Source: GW2011-AR18 sp038046085
Lineage (GTDB): Archaea; Nanobdellota; Nanobdellia; SCGC-AAA011-G17; GW2011-AR18
Reading direction: 5' to 3'
Assembly: GCA_038046085.1 (NCBI GenBank)
Contig: JBBSWW010000031.1
Span: forward strand, 1-14,858
Length of the DNA stretch: 14,858 nucleotides
In this document: positions 1 through 6,502 of the stretch, piece by piece
How the letters are laid out: each line of letters opens with the position of its first letter
Position numbering within the stretch: the stretch's first letter is position 1
The notes under the pieces: model-generated
What the model saw: the letters and a program-made list of their open reading frames with translations, nothing else
Told to the model about the DNA's origin: nothing
The model's database searches: none
Position numbers and translations under genes: made by a program

Positions 1-7
1 GTTAAAT

Positions 8-271
8 TCAGATTATATCTTCTTCAGCTACAACAACGAAGTCACCTAAAGCGACAACTGCTGAATAAGGAACAAGAACTTCATTCTGCTTAGTTCTTTC
101 CAAATCTAAACCTTCACAATATCCAGTAACATTCTTTAATGTCATCTGCAATATTTCACCAGTTCTTATTTCAAAAATCATATTGCTAACTTCACCAAAA
201 ACTTTACCAGACTTAGTAACGACTTTTTTTCCTATTAATTGCCTAGAATATCTTTTTTCTTCATCCATCAT
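8..271 (-). CDS. PRC-barrel domain protein
   Basis: Small (~87 aa) soluble protein that reads as a single PRC-barrel. It has the 'LIGKKVVTKSGKVFGEV' opening, then a strand with 'GEILQMTL', and closes with 'VLVPYSAVVALGDFVVV', the usual end of archaeal PRC-barrel proteins. This family is a beta-barrel adaptor fold related to the RimM C-terminus and photosynthetic reaction-centre H subunit; many archaea have short stand-alone copies of unknown role, possibly binding RNA or protein. The frame opens with a GTG at 277, but two ATG codons follow at 271 and 268; I chose 271. A TATA-like TTTATAAATA lies at about 300-309 on this strand, which would put the transcript start near 277, so a leaderless GTG start is also possible. 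It is transcribed away from the putative origin and divergently from orc1/cdc6. Family call fairly sure; function unknown. Confidence 0.75.
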   Translation of the reverse strand: MMDEEKRYSRQLIGKKVVTKSGKVFGEVSNMIFEIRTGEILQMTLKNVTGYCEGLDLERTKQNEVLVPYSAVVALGDFVVVAEEDII

Positions 272-299
272 TAACACCTATAATAGAAAAGTAAATACT

Positions 300-309
300 T
301 ATTTATAAA
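300..309 (-). promoter_or_regulatory. TATA box of the PRC-barrel gene
   Basis: On the minus strand this reads TTTATAAATA, a good archaeal TATA box. The transcription start expected about 25 nt downstream falls near 277-279, just before the GTG/ATG start cluster of the PRC-barrel gene, so the mRNA would have a very short leader or none. Confidence 0.5.
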
Positions 310-398
310 TATTTGTGTTCTAAAAATAAAATATTTAAGATAAATGATAAATAATATCTAAATTGAAAAGCTTAGCCTTCATTTCTTATAGACACACA

Positions 399-419
399 CC
401 CCATTTTTTCTTATGGAAG
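399..419 (-). promoter_or_regulatory. ORB-like initiator binding site, left, inverted
   Basis: On the minus strand the box core reads TTCCATAAGAAA (rc of 407-418), 10/12 to the mini-ORB dyad TTCCAnTGGAAA counting n. After an A-rich spacer comes GGGG, then GTGTGTGT continuing to about 391. The core is repeated exactly, in the same orientation, at 436-447 but there without a G-string, so 436-447 may be a half-site. A partial third copy, TTTCTTAT, is at 382-389. Confidence 0.6.
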
Positions 420-510
420 TTAAAATATAAAAAAATTTCTTATGGAATAAGTTTTTAAGGTTTAATAGAAGAAATTATGATATTTTAAAGAGAATATGTG
501 AGAAATAGCA

Positions 511-600
511 TTTTTTGATTTTTATTATTTAAATTTTTCTATATTATATTATATATTATATAATAGTTATATTATAAATTATATTATTATTATAGTTCTA
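511..600. other. AT-rich core, candidate duplex-unwinding element
   Basis: Ninety bases with five G/C (~94% AT), built largely of alternating TATA/ATTATA runs. It lies between the inverted ORB-like boxes and has no open reading frame of note. Its composition is extreme even for this ~30% GC chromosome. Interpreted as the strand-opening site of the origin; a simple low-complexity spacer is the alternative. Confidence 0.55.
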
Positions 601-616
601 CAGGAAGTGAAGGTGT
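596..616 (+). promoter_or_regulatory. ORB-like initiator binding site, middle
   Basis: Reads TTCTACAGGAAG then TGAAGGTGT. The stretch GGAAGTGAAGGTGT (603-616) matches GGAAATGTAGGTGT of the right-hand box (676-689) at 12 of 14 positions, in the same orientation. The dyad half is weaker than in the right-hand copy (three mismatches to TTCCAnTGGAAA). It sits immediately at the edge of the AT-rich core. Confidence 0.55.
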
Positions 617-668
617 TCTTATTTTCGAGTAACACTAGAGAAAATTCAAAAAAATTATAAAAATAATA

Positions 669-697
669 TTGCAATGGAAATGTAGGTGTAGGTGTGT
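669..697 (+). promoter_or_regulatory. ORB-like initiator binding site, right, next to the orc1/cdc6 promoter
   Basis: Reads TTGCAATGGAAA, one mismatch from the mini-ORB dyad TTCCAnTGGAAA, followed by a G-rich tail with the repeated unit GTAGGTGTAGGTGTGT. It ends 20 nt before the orc1/cdc6 TATA box (717-725), so initiator bound here could also repress its own promoter; that autoregulation is inference. Confidence 0.62.
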
Positions 698-716
698 ATT
701 TTTGAACATAAAAATG

Positions 717-725
717 TTTATATAA
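717..725 (+). promoter_or_regulatory. TATA box of orc1/cdc6
   Basis: TTTATATAA centred about 30 nt before the ATG at 751, so the expected transcription start is at or within a few nt of the start codon. No Shine-Dalgarno is seen before the ATG, consistent with a leaderless mRNA that would carry orc1/cdc6 and DP1. Confidence 0.6.
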
Positions 726-750
726 CACATAATTATAATAAATACGTAAA

Positions 751-1959
751 ATGGGTGAATTAACAGAATTTTTTAAAGGATATTTAGAAAAGGAACCATT
801 ATTCCTTAATAAAAAAGTATTACAATCAAATTATACACCAGAAAAAATATCACATAGAGATGAACAGATGAATTATATTGCTGGAGTATTAGCACCAGTA
901 TTAAGATTAGAAAGACCTTCAAACTTATTTCTATATGGAAAGACAGGAAGCGGAAAGACAGTAGTAAGCAGATATGTAACATCACAAATATTAGAGGTAG
1001 CAAGAGAAAAAAATTTACCAATACAAATTGCATATTTAAACTGTAAATTAAAAAGGGTAGCAGATACAGAATATAGGATAATAACACAATTAGCAAAAGA
1101 ATTCAATCTAGAAATACCACCTACTGGATTACCTACAGATGAAGTCTATAAAATATTCTTAAAACATATAGATAATGAAAAAAAATTGATTATATTAATA
1201 CTAGATGAGATAGATCAGTTAGTAAAAAAGGCAGGAGATGAAATATTATATAATCTAACAAGATTAAATGCTGAATTGAAACATGCTGAATTATCAGTAA
1301 TAGGAATATCTAATGATATATTATTCATGGAAAATCTTGATCCGAGAGTAAAAAGTTCATTAAGTGAGGAAGAATTAGTATTCCCACCATATAATGCAAT
1401 ACAGATACAGGATATATTAAGAGAGAGAGCAAAAATAGGGTTCAAAGATGGAACAATAAAAGATGGGGTAATAGAAAAATGTGCAGCTTATGCAGCAAGA
1501 GAACATGGGGATGCAAGAAGGGCATTAGAATTATTAAGAGTATCAGGAGAACTTGCTGAAAGATCAAATAAATTAATAATATCAATAGAGGATATAGATG
1601 ACGCAGAAGAAAAAATTGAGAGAGATAAAATCTTAGAGGTGGTACATACTCAACCCAAACAATTCCAACTTGTTCTATTATCAATATTGAATCTATCAAA
1701 TGCGCAGAAAGATGGGGAACAACTATTCACAGGAGATGTATATGAAGTATATAGAGAATTATGTACTAAAGTAGGACTTAAACCATTAACACAAAGAAGA
1801 ATTTCAGATATAATAGCAGAATTAGACATGTTAGGAATAATAAATGCAAAAGTAATAAGCAAAGGAAGATACGGAAGAACAAAAGAGATAAAATTAGTCA
1901 TACCACAATCAACAATCCCTAAAATAAAAGAAACATTAAAAGAGGGATTAAATATATGA
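751..1959 (+). CDS. cdc6: Orc1/Cdc6 replication initiator ATPase
   Basis: AAA+ initiator protein (402 aa, normal length) that binds origin boxes and helps load the MCM helicase. Visible parts: Walker A GKTGSGKT (63-70), Walker B ILILDEID (148-155), sensor 1 GISND (185-189), arginine-finger region DPRVKSS (197-203), sensor 2 GDARRALE (253-260), and a C-terminal winged-helix DNA-binding domain (about 300-395) with 'TQRRISDIIAELDMLGII'. All ATPase motifs are intact. The ATG at 751 is preceded by a TATA box at the leaderless distance. DP1 begins 7 nt after the stop, suggesting co-transcription of initiator and polymerase subunit. ORB-like boxes lie just upstream, as expected for an initiator located beside the origin it uses. 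Assignment is very secure; which Orc1/Cdc6 paralogue class it belongs to is not determined here. Confidence 0.97.
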   Translation: MGELTEFFKGYLEKEPLFLNKKVLQSNYTPEKISHRDEQMNYIAGVLAPVLRLERPSNLFLYGKTGSGKTVVSRYVTSQILEVAREKNLPIQIAYLNCKLKRVADTEYRIITQLAKEFNLEIPPTGLPTDEVYKIFLKHIDNEKKLIILILDEIDQLVKKAGDEILYNLTRLNAELKHAELSVIGISNDILFMENLDPRVKSSLSEEELVFPPYNAIQIQDILRERAKIGFKDGTIKDGVIEKCAAYAAREHGDARRALELLRVSGELAERSNKLIISIEDIDDAEEKIERDKILEVVHTQPKQFQLVLLSILNLSNAQKDGEQLFTGDVYEVYRELCTKVGLKPLTQRRISDIIAELDMLGIINAKVISKGRYGRTKEIKLVIPQSTIPKIKETLKEGLNI

Positions 1960-1966
1960 AACTAAA

Positions 1967-3157
1967 ATGGACAAGAAAGAGATAATAAAATTTTTTCTAG
2001 AGAGAGANNNNNNNNNNNNNNNNNNNNNNNNNNNNNNNNNNNNNNNNNNNNNNNNNNNNNNNNNNNNNNNNNNNNNNNNNNNNNNNNNNNNNNNNNNNNN
2101 NNNNNNNGTAATAGATGTACTTATAACAAAAACAAGAGAGGAAACATTTGAGATAGCAAAAGATATAGTACTAGATGAGATAATAGGTGTAGTAGGTGTA
2201 ATGGGAAATAAAATATTATTTACTAATACAATATATTTACCAGATATACCAATAAATCATGAATTGAAGAAATCAAAAGATGAAGTATATGCAGTATTCA
2301 TAAGTGATATACATTTCGGGATAAAAAATTTCCTTAAAGAAGATTTCATGAAATTCATAATGTGGCTGCGTGGAGAATATGGAAATGAACAACAAAAAAT
2401 GATTGCTTCAAAAGTAAGATATCTATTTGTTACAGGAGATGTTGTTGAGGGAGTAGGGATATATCCAGGACAGGAAGATGATCTAGAAATAAAAGATATA
2501 TATGGGCAATATGAAGAGGCGACAAAATATCTTAAGATGGTTCCGGATAAGATAAAAATAATAACCTGCGGGGGGAATCATGATGCAATGAGGGTATCAG
2601 AACCGCAGCCGCCGTTTGATCCAGCAATATCTAAAGGATTCTATGAAATACCAAACATGGTAATAGTAAGCAATCCAGCAATAGTAAATATACACTCATC
2701 TGAAAATTTTCCAGGATTCAATGTGTTAATGTACCATGGATATAGTTTTCCGTACTTTGCAGACAATGTTCCTAGCATAAGAGATAAAGGAGGATTAGCA
2801 AGATGTGATCTAATAATGAAATTCTTATTACAGAGAAGACATCTAGCACCAACACACGGATCTAATCTGTATATACCTGATGAGAGTGCTGATCCTTTGG
2901 TTATTACTGATGTTCCAGATATATTTATTTCTGGACATATACATCAGATAACTGTTGGAAGCTATAGAAATGTAACACTTGTTAATAGTTCATGCTGGGT
3001 AGTACAGAGTGAGGATAATGCAAAAAGAGGAATAATACCACATCCTGGGAAAATACCAATAATTAATCTAAAAACACGTGAAGTAAAAATAATGAATTTC
3101 TTAGATGATAGTGTAAAAGTATTATTCAATGAGAGAATGGCAGCTGGCGGGAAATGA
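1967..3157 (+). CDS. polB: DNA polymerase D small subunit DP1 (3'-5' exonuclease), contains assembly gap
   Basis: Small subunit of the archaeal family-D polymerase, a Mre11-like metal-dependent phosphoesterase that supplies 3'-5' proofreading. Visible calcineurin-type motifs in order: SDIHFG (~2303-2320), GDVVEGVGIYPGQ (~2437-2475), GGNHDAMR (~2569-2592), MYHG (~2729-2740) and SGHIHQ (~2930-2947). These are the metal-binding Asp/His/Asn residues of DP1 and all are present, so exonuclease activity is expected. The segment just after the gap ('VVGVMGNKILFTNTIYLPDIP') fits the end of the OB-fold domain. Bases 2008-2107 are 100 N, so the N-terminal part is unknown. The apparent 396 aa is shorter than most DP1 proteins, hence the real gap may exceed 100 nt; frame continuity across exactly 100 N may be chance. 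Pairs with DP2 at 7521. Confidence 0.93.
   Translation: MDKKEIIKFFLERXXXXXXXXXXXXXXXXXXXXXXXXXXXXXXXXXXVIDVLITKTREETFEIAKDIVLDEIIGVVGVMGNKILFTNTIYLPDIPINHELKKSKDEVYAVFISDIHFGIKNFLKEDFMKFIMWLRGEYGNEQQKMIASKVRYLFVTGDVVEGVGIYPGQEDDLEIKDIYGQYEEATKYLKMVPDKIKIITCGGNHDAMRVSEPQPPFDPAISKGFYEIPNMVIVSNPAIVNIHSSENFPGFNVLMYHGYSFPYFADNVPSIRDKGGLARCDLIMKFLLQRRHLAPTHGSNLYIPDESADPLVITDVPDIFISGHIHQITVGSYRNVTLVNSSCWVVQSEDNAKRGIIPHPGKIPIINLKTREVKIMNFLDDSVKVLFNERMAAGGK
2008..2107. other. Assembly gap of 100 N inside DP1
   Basis: Exactly 100 undetermined bases, a common scaffold placeholder length. It removes most of the N-terminal/OB-fold part of DP1. Sequence to either side belongs to the same gene: start and first 13 codons before, OB-fold end and phosphoesterase domain after. 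Confidence 0.98.
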
Positions 3158-3158
3158 A

Positions 3159-4304
3159 CTATTTTTTAATAAATCTTTTAATGGATAATAATCTTGCAAT
3201 TTTTCTTTGTTGAGAATTCATTTTTTCATAACCTAATATTCCTGAAATTAATGAAGCTGCATAACTTAATGTTGCCTGTCCTTGAGCATTACAACCACCT
3301 ATATAACATATTCTTTTATTTTTTGATATTATATCTGCAATAGGAAGTTCATCAATAGTTTCAGCATAAACACCAAAATGATTTGTTAGAATATTATTTT
3401 TACCAAATTCTTTATCAGACCAATCAACTAATTTTTTAATATAATTCATATTAGGCTTTCTGTTAGCAGGATGTCCATCTTCACCACTTAATCTTAAAAT
3501 ATTATCTTGCCTAGTCCAGTCGTGATAACTATTTGTAAAGGATATAGCATTGGAAGTATTGATACCTTTATTCTCTGAACATACAATATAAGACCAACAG
3601 GGTTTTATTAAACCTTTAATTTCATTAGGAATAAACAAACCATTAGTAGCTAAAACAACAAAATCTGCAATAATAGTTTCATTGTTACTTAAAAATGCTA
3701 AAATATTATTCTTATTTTCTTTTAACTTTAATAGTTTAGTATTCTCCAAAAAAGGTATCTTACTATAAGATATAATCTCTTTTGCATAACTCTCAGAATC
3801 TATAAGTGCATCTTTTGGGAAGAATATCCCATTTATAAAATTACAATCTTTCCCATATAAACTTACTATATCCTCCTTTGATTTATAAATTATATTATCC
3901 ATCCCTAATTTTTTATATAATTTAAATTCTTCTAATAATTTTTTACTTCTTGATTTATCAGCAACTATTAAAGATCCATATTCTCTAATAACAAAAGGAT
4001 TAATCTTTTTGGCAATGGTTTTTTGAAGTTCAGAACCTTTAACAGACATTTCTAAATAGTTAGTGGCATTTTTTATACCATGTTTTTCAATAAAATTTTT
4101 TATATTACTTGGAAAACCTGTAAGAATCATTTTTGAATGTCTTAATATTTTGGGAACTGCAGTACCACTCAACTTATCTTCACAACCTCTACCAATATTT
4201 CCTGCTTCTATCAACAAACAATTAATATTAATTTTACCTAAATGGAATGCAACACTTGCTCCAGAAACTCCACCACCGATAATTAATACCTGAACTTTTT
4301 TCAT
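3159..4304 (-). CDS. FAD-dependent oxidoreductase, DAO family
   Basis: Soluble flavoprotein of 381 aa. The N-terminus 'VQVLIIGGGVSGASVAFHL' is a Rossmann FAD-binding motif (GxGxxG at 10-15), followed by 'CLLIEAG' with the acidic residue that binds ribose. Near the C-terminus 'CYIGGCNAQGQATLSYAAS' (~327-346) is the second FAD contact typical of the D-amino-acid oxidase fold (glycine/sarcosine oxidase, glycerol-3-phosphate dehydrogenase, PuuB-like amine oxidases). It may oxidise an amino acid or amine; the substrate cannot be read from sequence. Length and both ends fit an intact gene. It converges with DP1 (one base between the stops) and is divergent from the EamA transporter gene, 88 nt away, each with its own TATA-like box. 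It interrupts what would otherwise be a PolD gene pair. Confidence 0.85.
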   Translation of the reverse strand: MKKVQVLIIGGGVSGASVAFHLGKININCLLIEAGNIGRGCEDKLSGTAVPKILRHSKMILTGFPSNIKNFIEKHGIKNATNYLEMSVKGSELQKTIAKKINPFVIREYGSLIVADKSRSKKLLEEFKLYKKLGMDNIIYKSKEDIVSLYGKDCNFINGIFFPKDALIDSESYAKEIISYSKIPFLENTKLLKLKENKNNILAFLSNNETIIADFVVLATNGLFIPNEIKGLIKPCWSYIVCSENKGINTSNAISFTNSYHDWTRQDNILRLSGEDGHPANRKPNMNYIKKLVDWSDKEFGKNNILTNHFGVYAETIDELPIADIISKNKRICYIGGCNAQGQATLSYAASLISGILGYEKMNSQQRKIARLLSIKRFIKK

Positions 4305-4318
4305 AATTTTTATTTCTT

Positions 4319-4330
4319 TATTATATACTT
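4319..4330 (-). promoter_or_regulatory. TATA-like box of the FAD oxidoreductase gene
   Basis: On the minus strand AAGTATATAATA lies about 20-25 nt before the ATG at 4304, the leaderless spacing seen for other genes here. No Shine-Dalgarno is evident before that ATG. Confidence 0.45.
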
Positions 4331-4362
4331 AAAATTTACTACTTTGTTAATTTACCAATAAG

Positions 4363-4371
4363 TATTTATAT
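4363..4371 (+). promoter_or_regulatory. TATA box of the EamA transporter gene
   Basis: TATTTATAT centred about 26 nt before the ATG at 4393, placing the transcript start at or next to the start codon; no Shine-Dalgarno is present. Confidence 0.5.
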
Positions 4372-4392
4372 TATCTTAACAAAAATTAATTT

Positions 4393-5262
4393 ATGAGTCT
4401 AGAATTTAGTATATTATTTGCTTTTGGTGCTATGCTCTGTTGGGGTTTAGGTGATTTTTTAATACAAAAATGTGTAAGAAAAATAGGTAATATAGAATCA
4501 TTAGCGTATATAGGTATTATTGGTATAATAATTCTTACACCACTAATATTTATGGATCTAAAACTACTTAATTCATTATCAAATCTTTTAGTCTTACTTT
4601 TGTTAGGGATTATTACATTCTTAGCGGCAGTTTTGGATTTTCAAGCTTTAATGGTAGGTAAATTATCAGTTATAGAAATAATCTTTGAGATTGAGTTACC
4701 AATAACAATAGTATTAGCATTTATATTTTTCAAAGAAACATTTTCATTAATTCAGATATTATTAATGATATTAATATTTTTAGGTGTTATATTAATGGCA
4801 GTTGAATCCGGATATTTTAAAAAACATCTAAAATCTCTTGAGAAAGGAGTATTCTTAGGATTTTTATCAGCTATAGGAATGGCGTTTGTCAATTTTTTTA
4901 CAGCAGTATCATCAAAAAACGTTTCAGCACTTATGGCTGTATGGTTTCCATGGTTAATATTTACAATCATTTGCTTATTTTACATAATATATAAAAAAAC
5001 ATTCTCAAAATTTGTAGATAATGGAATAAAATTTAGGTGGATTGTATTATCTATGGGAATTTTTGATACATTGGCATGGCTATTTTATGCACTCGCAGTA
5101 TCTCAAAAAGAACTTGGAATAGTAACATCTATAACAGAATCATATCCTGCTATAGCATTATTTTTAGGAGTTTATTTCAATAAAGAAAGAATTGAATGGC
5201 ATCAATATTTAGGGGCTTTAATTGCATTAAGTTGTAGTTTTATCTTAGGATTTATTTTATAA
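4393..5262 (+). CDS. EamA/DMT-superfamily membrane transporter
   Basis: Integral membrane protein of 289 aa with about ten hydrophobic helices arranged as two five-helix repeats, the EamA (drug/metabolite transporter) architecture. Repeat 1 starts 'ILFAFGAMLCWGLGDFLIQK' and ends with 'PITIVLAFIFFKETFSLIQ' and a following helix (to ~140). Repeat 2 starts 'GVFLGFLSAIGMAFVNFF' (~152) and ends 'TESYPAIALFLGVYFNKERI' plus a last helix. The paired 'P..(I/L)....FKE' and 'YPAIALFLGVYFNKERI' signatures are typical. Members export or import amino acids, sugars or nucleotides; substrate unknown. Divergent from the FAD oxidoreductase, so a metabolic link such as transport of its substrate is possible but only suggested by proximity. 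Appears complete. Confidence 0.88.
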   Translation: MSLEFSILFAFGAMLCWGLGDFLIQKCVRKIGNIESLAYIGIIGIIILTPLIFMDLKLLNSLSNLLVLLLLGIITFLAAVLDFQALMVGKLSVIEIIFEIELPITIVLAFIFFKETFSLIQILLMILIFLGVILMAVESGYFKKHLKSLEKGVFLGFLSAIGMAFVNFFTAVSSKNVSALMAVWFPWLIFTIICLFYIIYKKTFSKFVDNGIKFRWIVLSMGIFDTLAWLFYALAVSQKELGIVTSITESYPAIALFLGVYFNKERIEWHQYLGALIALSCSFILGFIL

Positions 5263-5505
5263 TCTCTTTATCTTGCATTAAGTTTTTTTATTTGATTTCT
5301 TGAAAGTCTAAGTTTTATATTTATTAAAAAATTTTTATTTAGAATATTATAATTATCTATATTTATTATCATCTCTTTTCATATTAAACCTAATATTTTC
5401 CATTTAGCTTTATTAGCCAACAATCTTTCATATTTTGATCTGCATAAACTTCAACATAATTGAAAACACAACAACCCATGTTGTATAAGGCTTAAACATA
5501 AAATT
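5263..5505. other. Non-coding stretch, possible gene decay
   Basis: No intact gene seen. On the minus strand two short, out-of-register peptides look protein-like: '...SKYERLLANKAKWKILGLI' ending at a TGA, and 'FNYVEVYADQNMKDCW...' in another frame, both around 5380-5480. They could be pieces of a decayed gene, but they are too short to assign. Confidence 0.2.
5283..5289 (+). terminator. Oligo-T termination signal after the EamA gene
   Basis: Run of seven T about 20 nt after the EamA stop, followed by more T-rich sequence. Archaeal RNA polymerase terminates at such T-runs without a hairpin. Low specificity in AT-rich DNA. Confidence 0.3.
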
Positions 5506-6006
5506 TTATTTATAGTTTTTAACTTTGTAAATTTTAATAGCCTTCTCTAATTGCATAAATTTTTCATAAACTAATATTGCTGGATCGCCTAGTGCTCTTA
5601 TTTGATCCTCAGTAAGGTCACTTGCCTTTATTCCTGTCGCAGAGTAACCCCCATTGTAGAACATATGTAACTCATCATAAAATATAATGACTAATACTTT
5701 AATAGAATTATACCATCTAATTATATCATCTAAACTGAGATTTTTATTCTTTTTAAGTTTATCAAGGAATGTATTAATGTCTTTCAATATTTTTACTTGA
5801 AGTTTTAAAACACTCTCGTAATCTGCCTTTCTCTTATACTGGCTAACTGCAGAATCACCCTCTCTTTCTATTATTTTCTCAAATTTTTCTATTCTTTTTC
5901 CATGTTTGTCTACTAAATAGGCTTTTTTAGGAGTATCATCACTAAAATGTAACCATGCCCCTATTGATGCAACTAATGCAGGGATAACGAACCATCTTTT
6001 TTTCAT
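5506..6006 (-). CDS. Hypothetical membrane-anchored helical protein
   Basis: Not recognised. 166 aa. The N-terminus 'MKKRWFVIPALVASIGAWLHF' has two to four positive residues then a hydrophobic stretch (about 5-21), which reads as a signal anchor or an uncleaved signal peptide, placing the rest outside the membrane. The remainder is charged and mostly helical ('KRIEKFEKIIEREGDSAVSQ', 'LQVKILKDINTFLDKLKK'), with a moderately hydrophobic helix 'SIKVLVIIFYDELHMF' (~105-120) and a closing 'LTEDQIRALGDPAILVYEKF'. No cysteines or catalytic motif seen. A TATA-like TTTAAAAAG sits ~27 nt before the ATG, so the start looks right and the mRNA leaderless. Preceded downstream by a gene-poor stretch (5263-5505). 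Confidence 0.7.
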   Translation of the reverse strand: MKKRWFVIPALVASIGAWLHFSDDTPKKAYLVDKHGKRIEKFEKIIEREGDSAVSQYKRKADYESVLKLQVKILKDINTFLDKLKKNKNLSLDDIIRWYNSIKVLVIIFYDELHMFYNGGYSATGIKASDLTEDQIRALGDPAILVYEKFMQLEKAIKIYKVKNYK

Positions 6007-6057
6007 TATAAAATTGTAATATATCTACTTTTTAAATCTTTCCCTAAAGAAAAGGAT

Positions 6058-6083
6058 TGTGTAGTAAGGTGATATATGTCACC
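6058..6083 (+). repeat. Possible left end of a truncated insertion sequence
   Basis: Starts TGTGTAGTAAGG and contains the near-palindrome GGTGATATATGTCACC (6068-6083; outer arms GGTGA/TCACC). It lies ~33 nt before the ATG of the transposase-like fragment at 6116, where a terminal inverted repeat beginning with TGT would be expected for an IS481/IS3-like element. No matching right end was found in the window. An operator-like site is the alternative. Confidence 0.3.
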
Positions 6084-6115
6084 AGTACAATAAGTTAGCC
6101 ATATTGGTTAATCTT

Positions 6116-6310
6116 ATGAAAAAGGAAGTCATAAGAAGAAAATTTTTAAAGCTAAGAATAAAACAATATTCTTACTCAAAATGCAAGACACAACTAAAAG
6201 AAGAATATGAATATAATACTCTCATAAGAACACTAAAACGCTGGCAGAAAAGATTTTCTAAAGAGGATTCATGGAATTTAACTTCTTCTTCATCTGCAAT
6301 AAAAAAATGA
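6116..6310 (+). pseudogene. Truncated transposase N-terminal (helix-turn-helix) fragment
   Basis: Encodes about 64 aa from the ATG at 6116: a basic helical segment 'VIRRKFLKLRIKQYSYSKC', then 'TLIRTLKRWQKRFSKEDSWNL'. This has the layout of the N-terminal helix-turn-helix of IS481/integrase-type transposases common in DPANN archaea, where the HTH is followed by a Trp-containing linker and then an RNase-H-like DDE domain. Here the similarity stops after 'WNL' (~6280), replaced by a Ser-rich tail and stop, with no DDE domain downstream. So it is likely a remnant left by deletion or recombination. A TTG at 6104 could extend the frame by four codons. Family identification is from pattern memory; a small stand-alone DNA-binding protein is the alternative. 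Confidence 0.45.
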
Positions 6311-6456
6311 AGTGATTTTCCACTTTTAGTAATACCCTCTTTTCCAGATTTAACATAAGGTATTATATCCATCCTTAAATATTTTTTACATGTGCTCCTT
6401 ATTCCAAAAGGGAACCCCACGAGTTTAGTAACTTTATTAAAAACAACGCTTGGCAT
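6275..6456 (-). pseudogene. Possible gene remnant antisense to the transposase fragment
   Basis: On the minus strand an open stretch from an ATG at 6456 reads like real protein: 'KLVGFPFGIRSTCKKYLRM', 'IIPYVKSGKEGITKSGKSLH', then 'FFIADEEEVKFHE'. The putative transposase homology on the plus strand ends at about 6280, where this one would end, which suggests a junction between two unrelated fragments. No family recognised, and no start or promoter is convincing. Confidence 0.2.
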
Positions 6457-6502
6457 AAGGTAAAAATTAGTTAAATATAAATCTTTTATTAATATCTTAT
6501 TA

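Larger units (their letters stand above)
390..697. other. Putative chromosomal replication origin (oriC)
   Basis: Non-coding region of ~470 nt directly upstream of orc1/cdc6, the classic location of archaeal origins. It holds three elements resembling the origin recognition box, which is a dyad close to TTCCAnTGGAAA followed by a G-string. One is on the minus strand (399-419) and two are on the plus strand (596-616 and 669-697). They flank a 90-nt segment (511-600) with only five G/C bases, a natural duplex-unwinding element. In all three the G-rich side points away from the AT-rich core, giving a symmetric arrangement. Orc1/Cdc6 would bind the boxes and load MCM at the AT-rich core. The ORB consensus is from memory; origin activity and exact limits are inference. 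Confidence 0.72.

Noticed and set aside
8..277. GTG at 277 as start of the PRC-barrel protein
   Set aside because: Two ATG codons follow within nine bases and the domain begins after them; not excluded, since the TATA spacing would also allow the GTG.
382..447. Repeated TTTCTTAT units as a CRISPR or tandem array
   Set aside because: The repeats are only 8-12 bp with unequal AT-rich spacing and no further copies; an origin box reading fits better.
806..1906. Several minus-strand open frames inside orc1/cdc6
   Set aside because: They lie opposite a fully motif-supported AAA+ gene and have hydrophobic, low-complexity composition created by its purine-rich codons.
4063..4293. Plus-strand 76-aa open frame inside the FAD oxidoreductase gene
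   Set aside because: It overlaps the FAD-binding N-terminus on the other strand, which is clearly the real gene.
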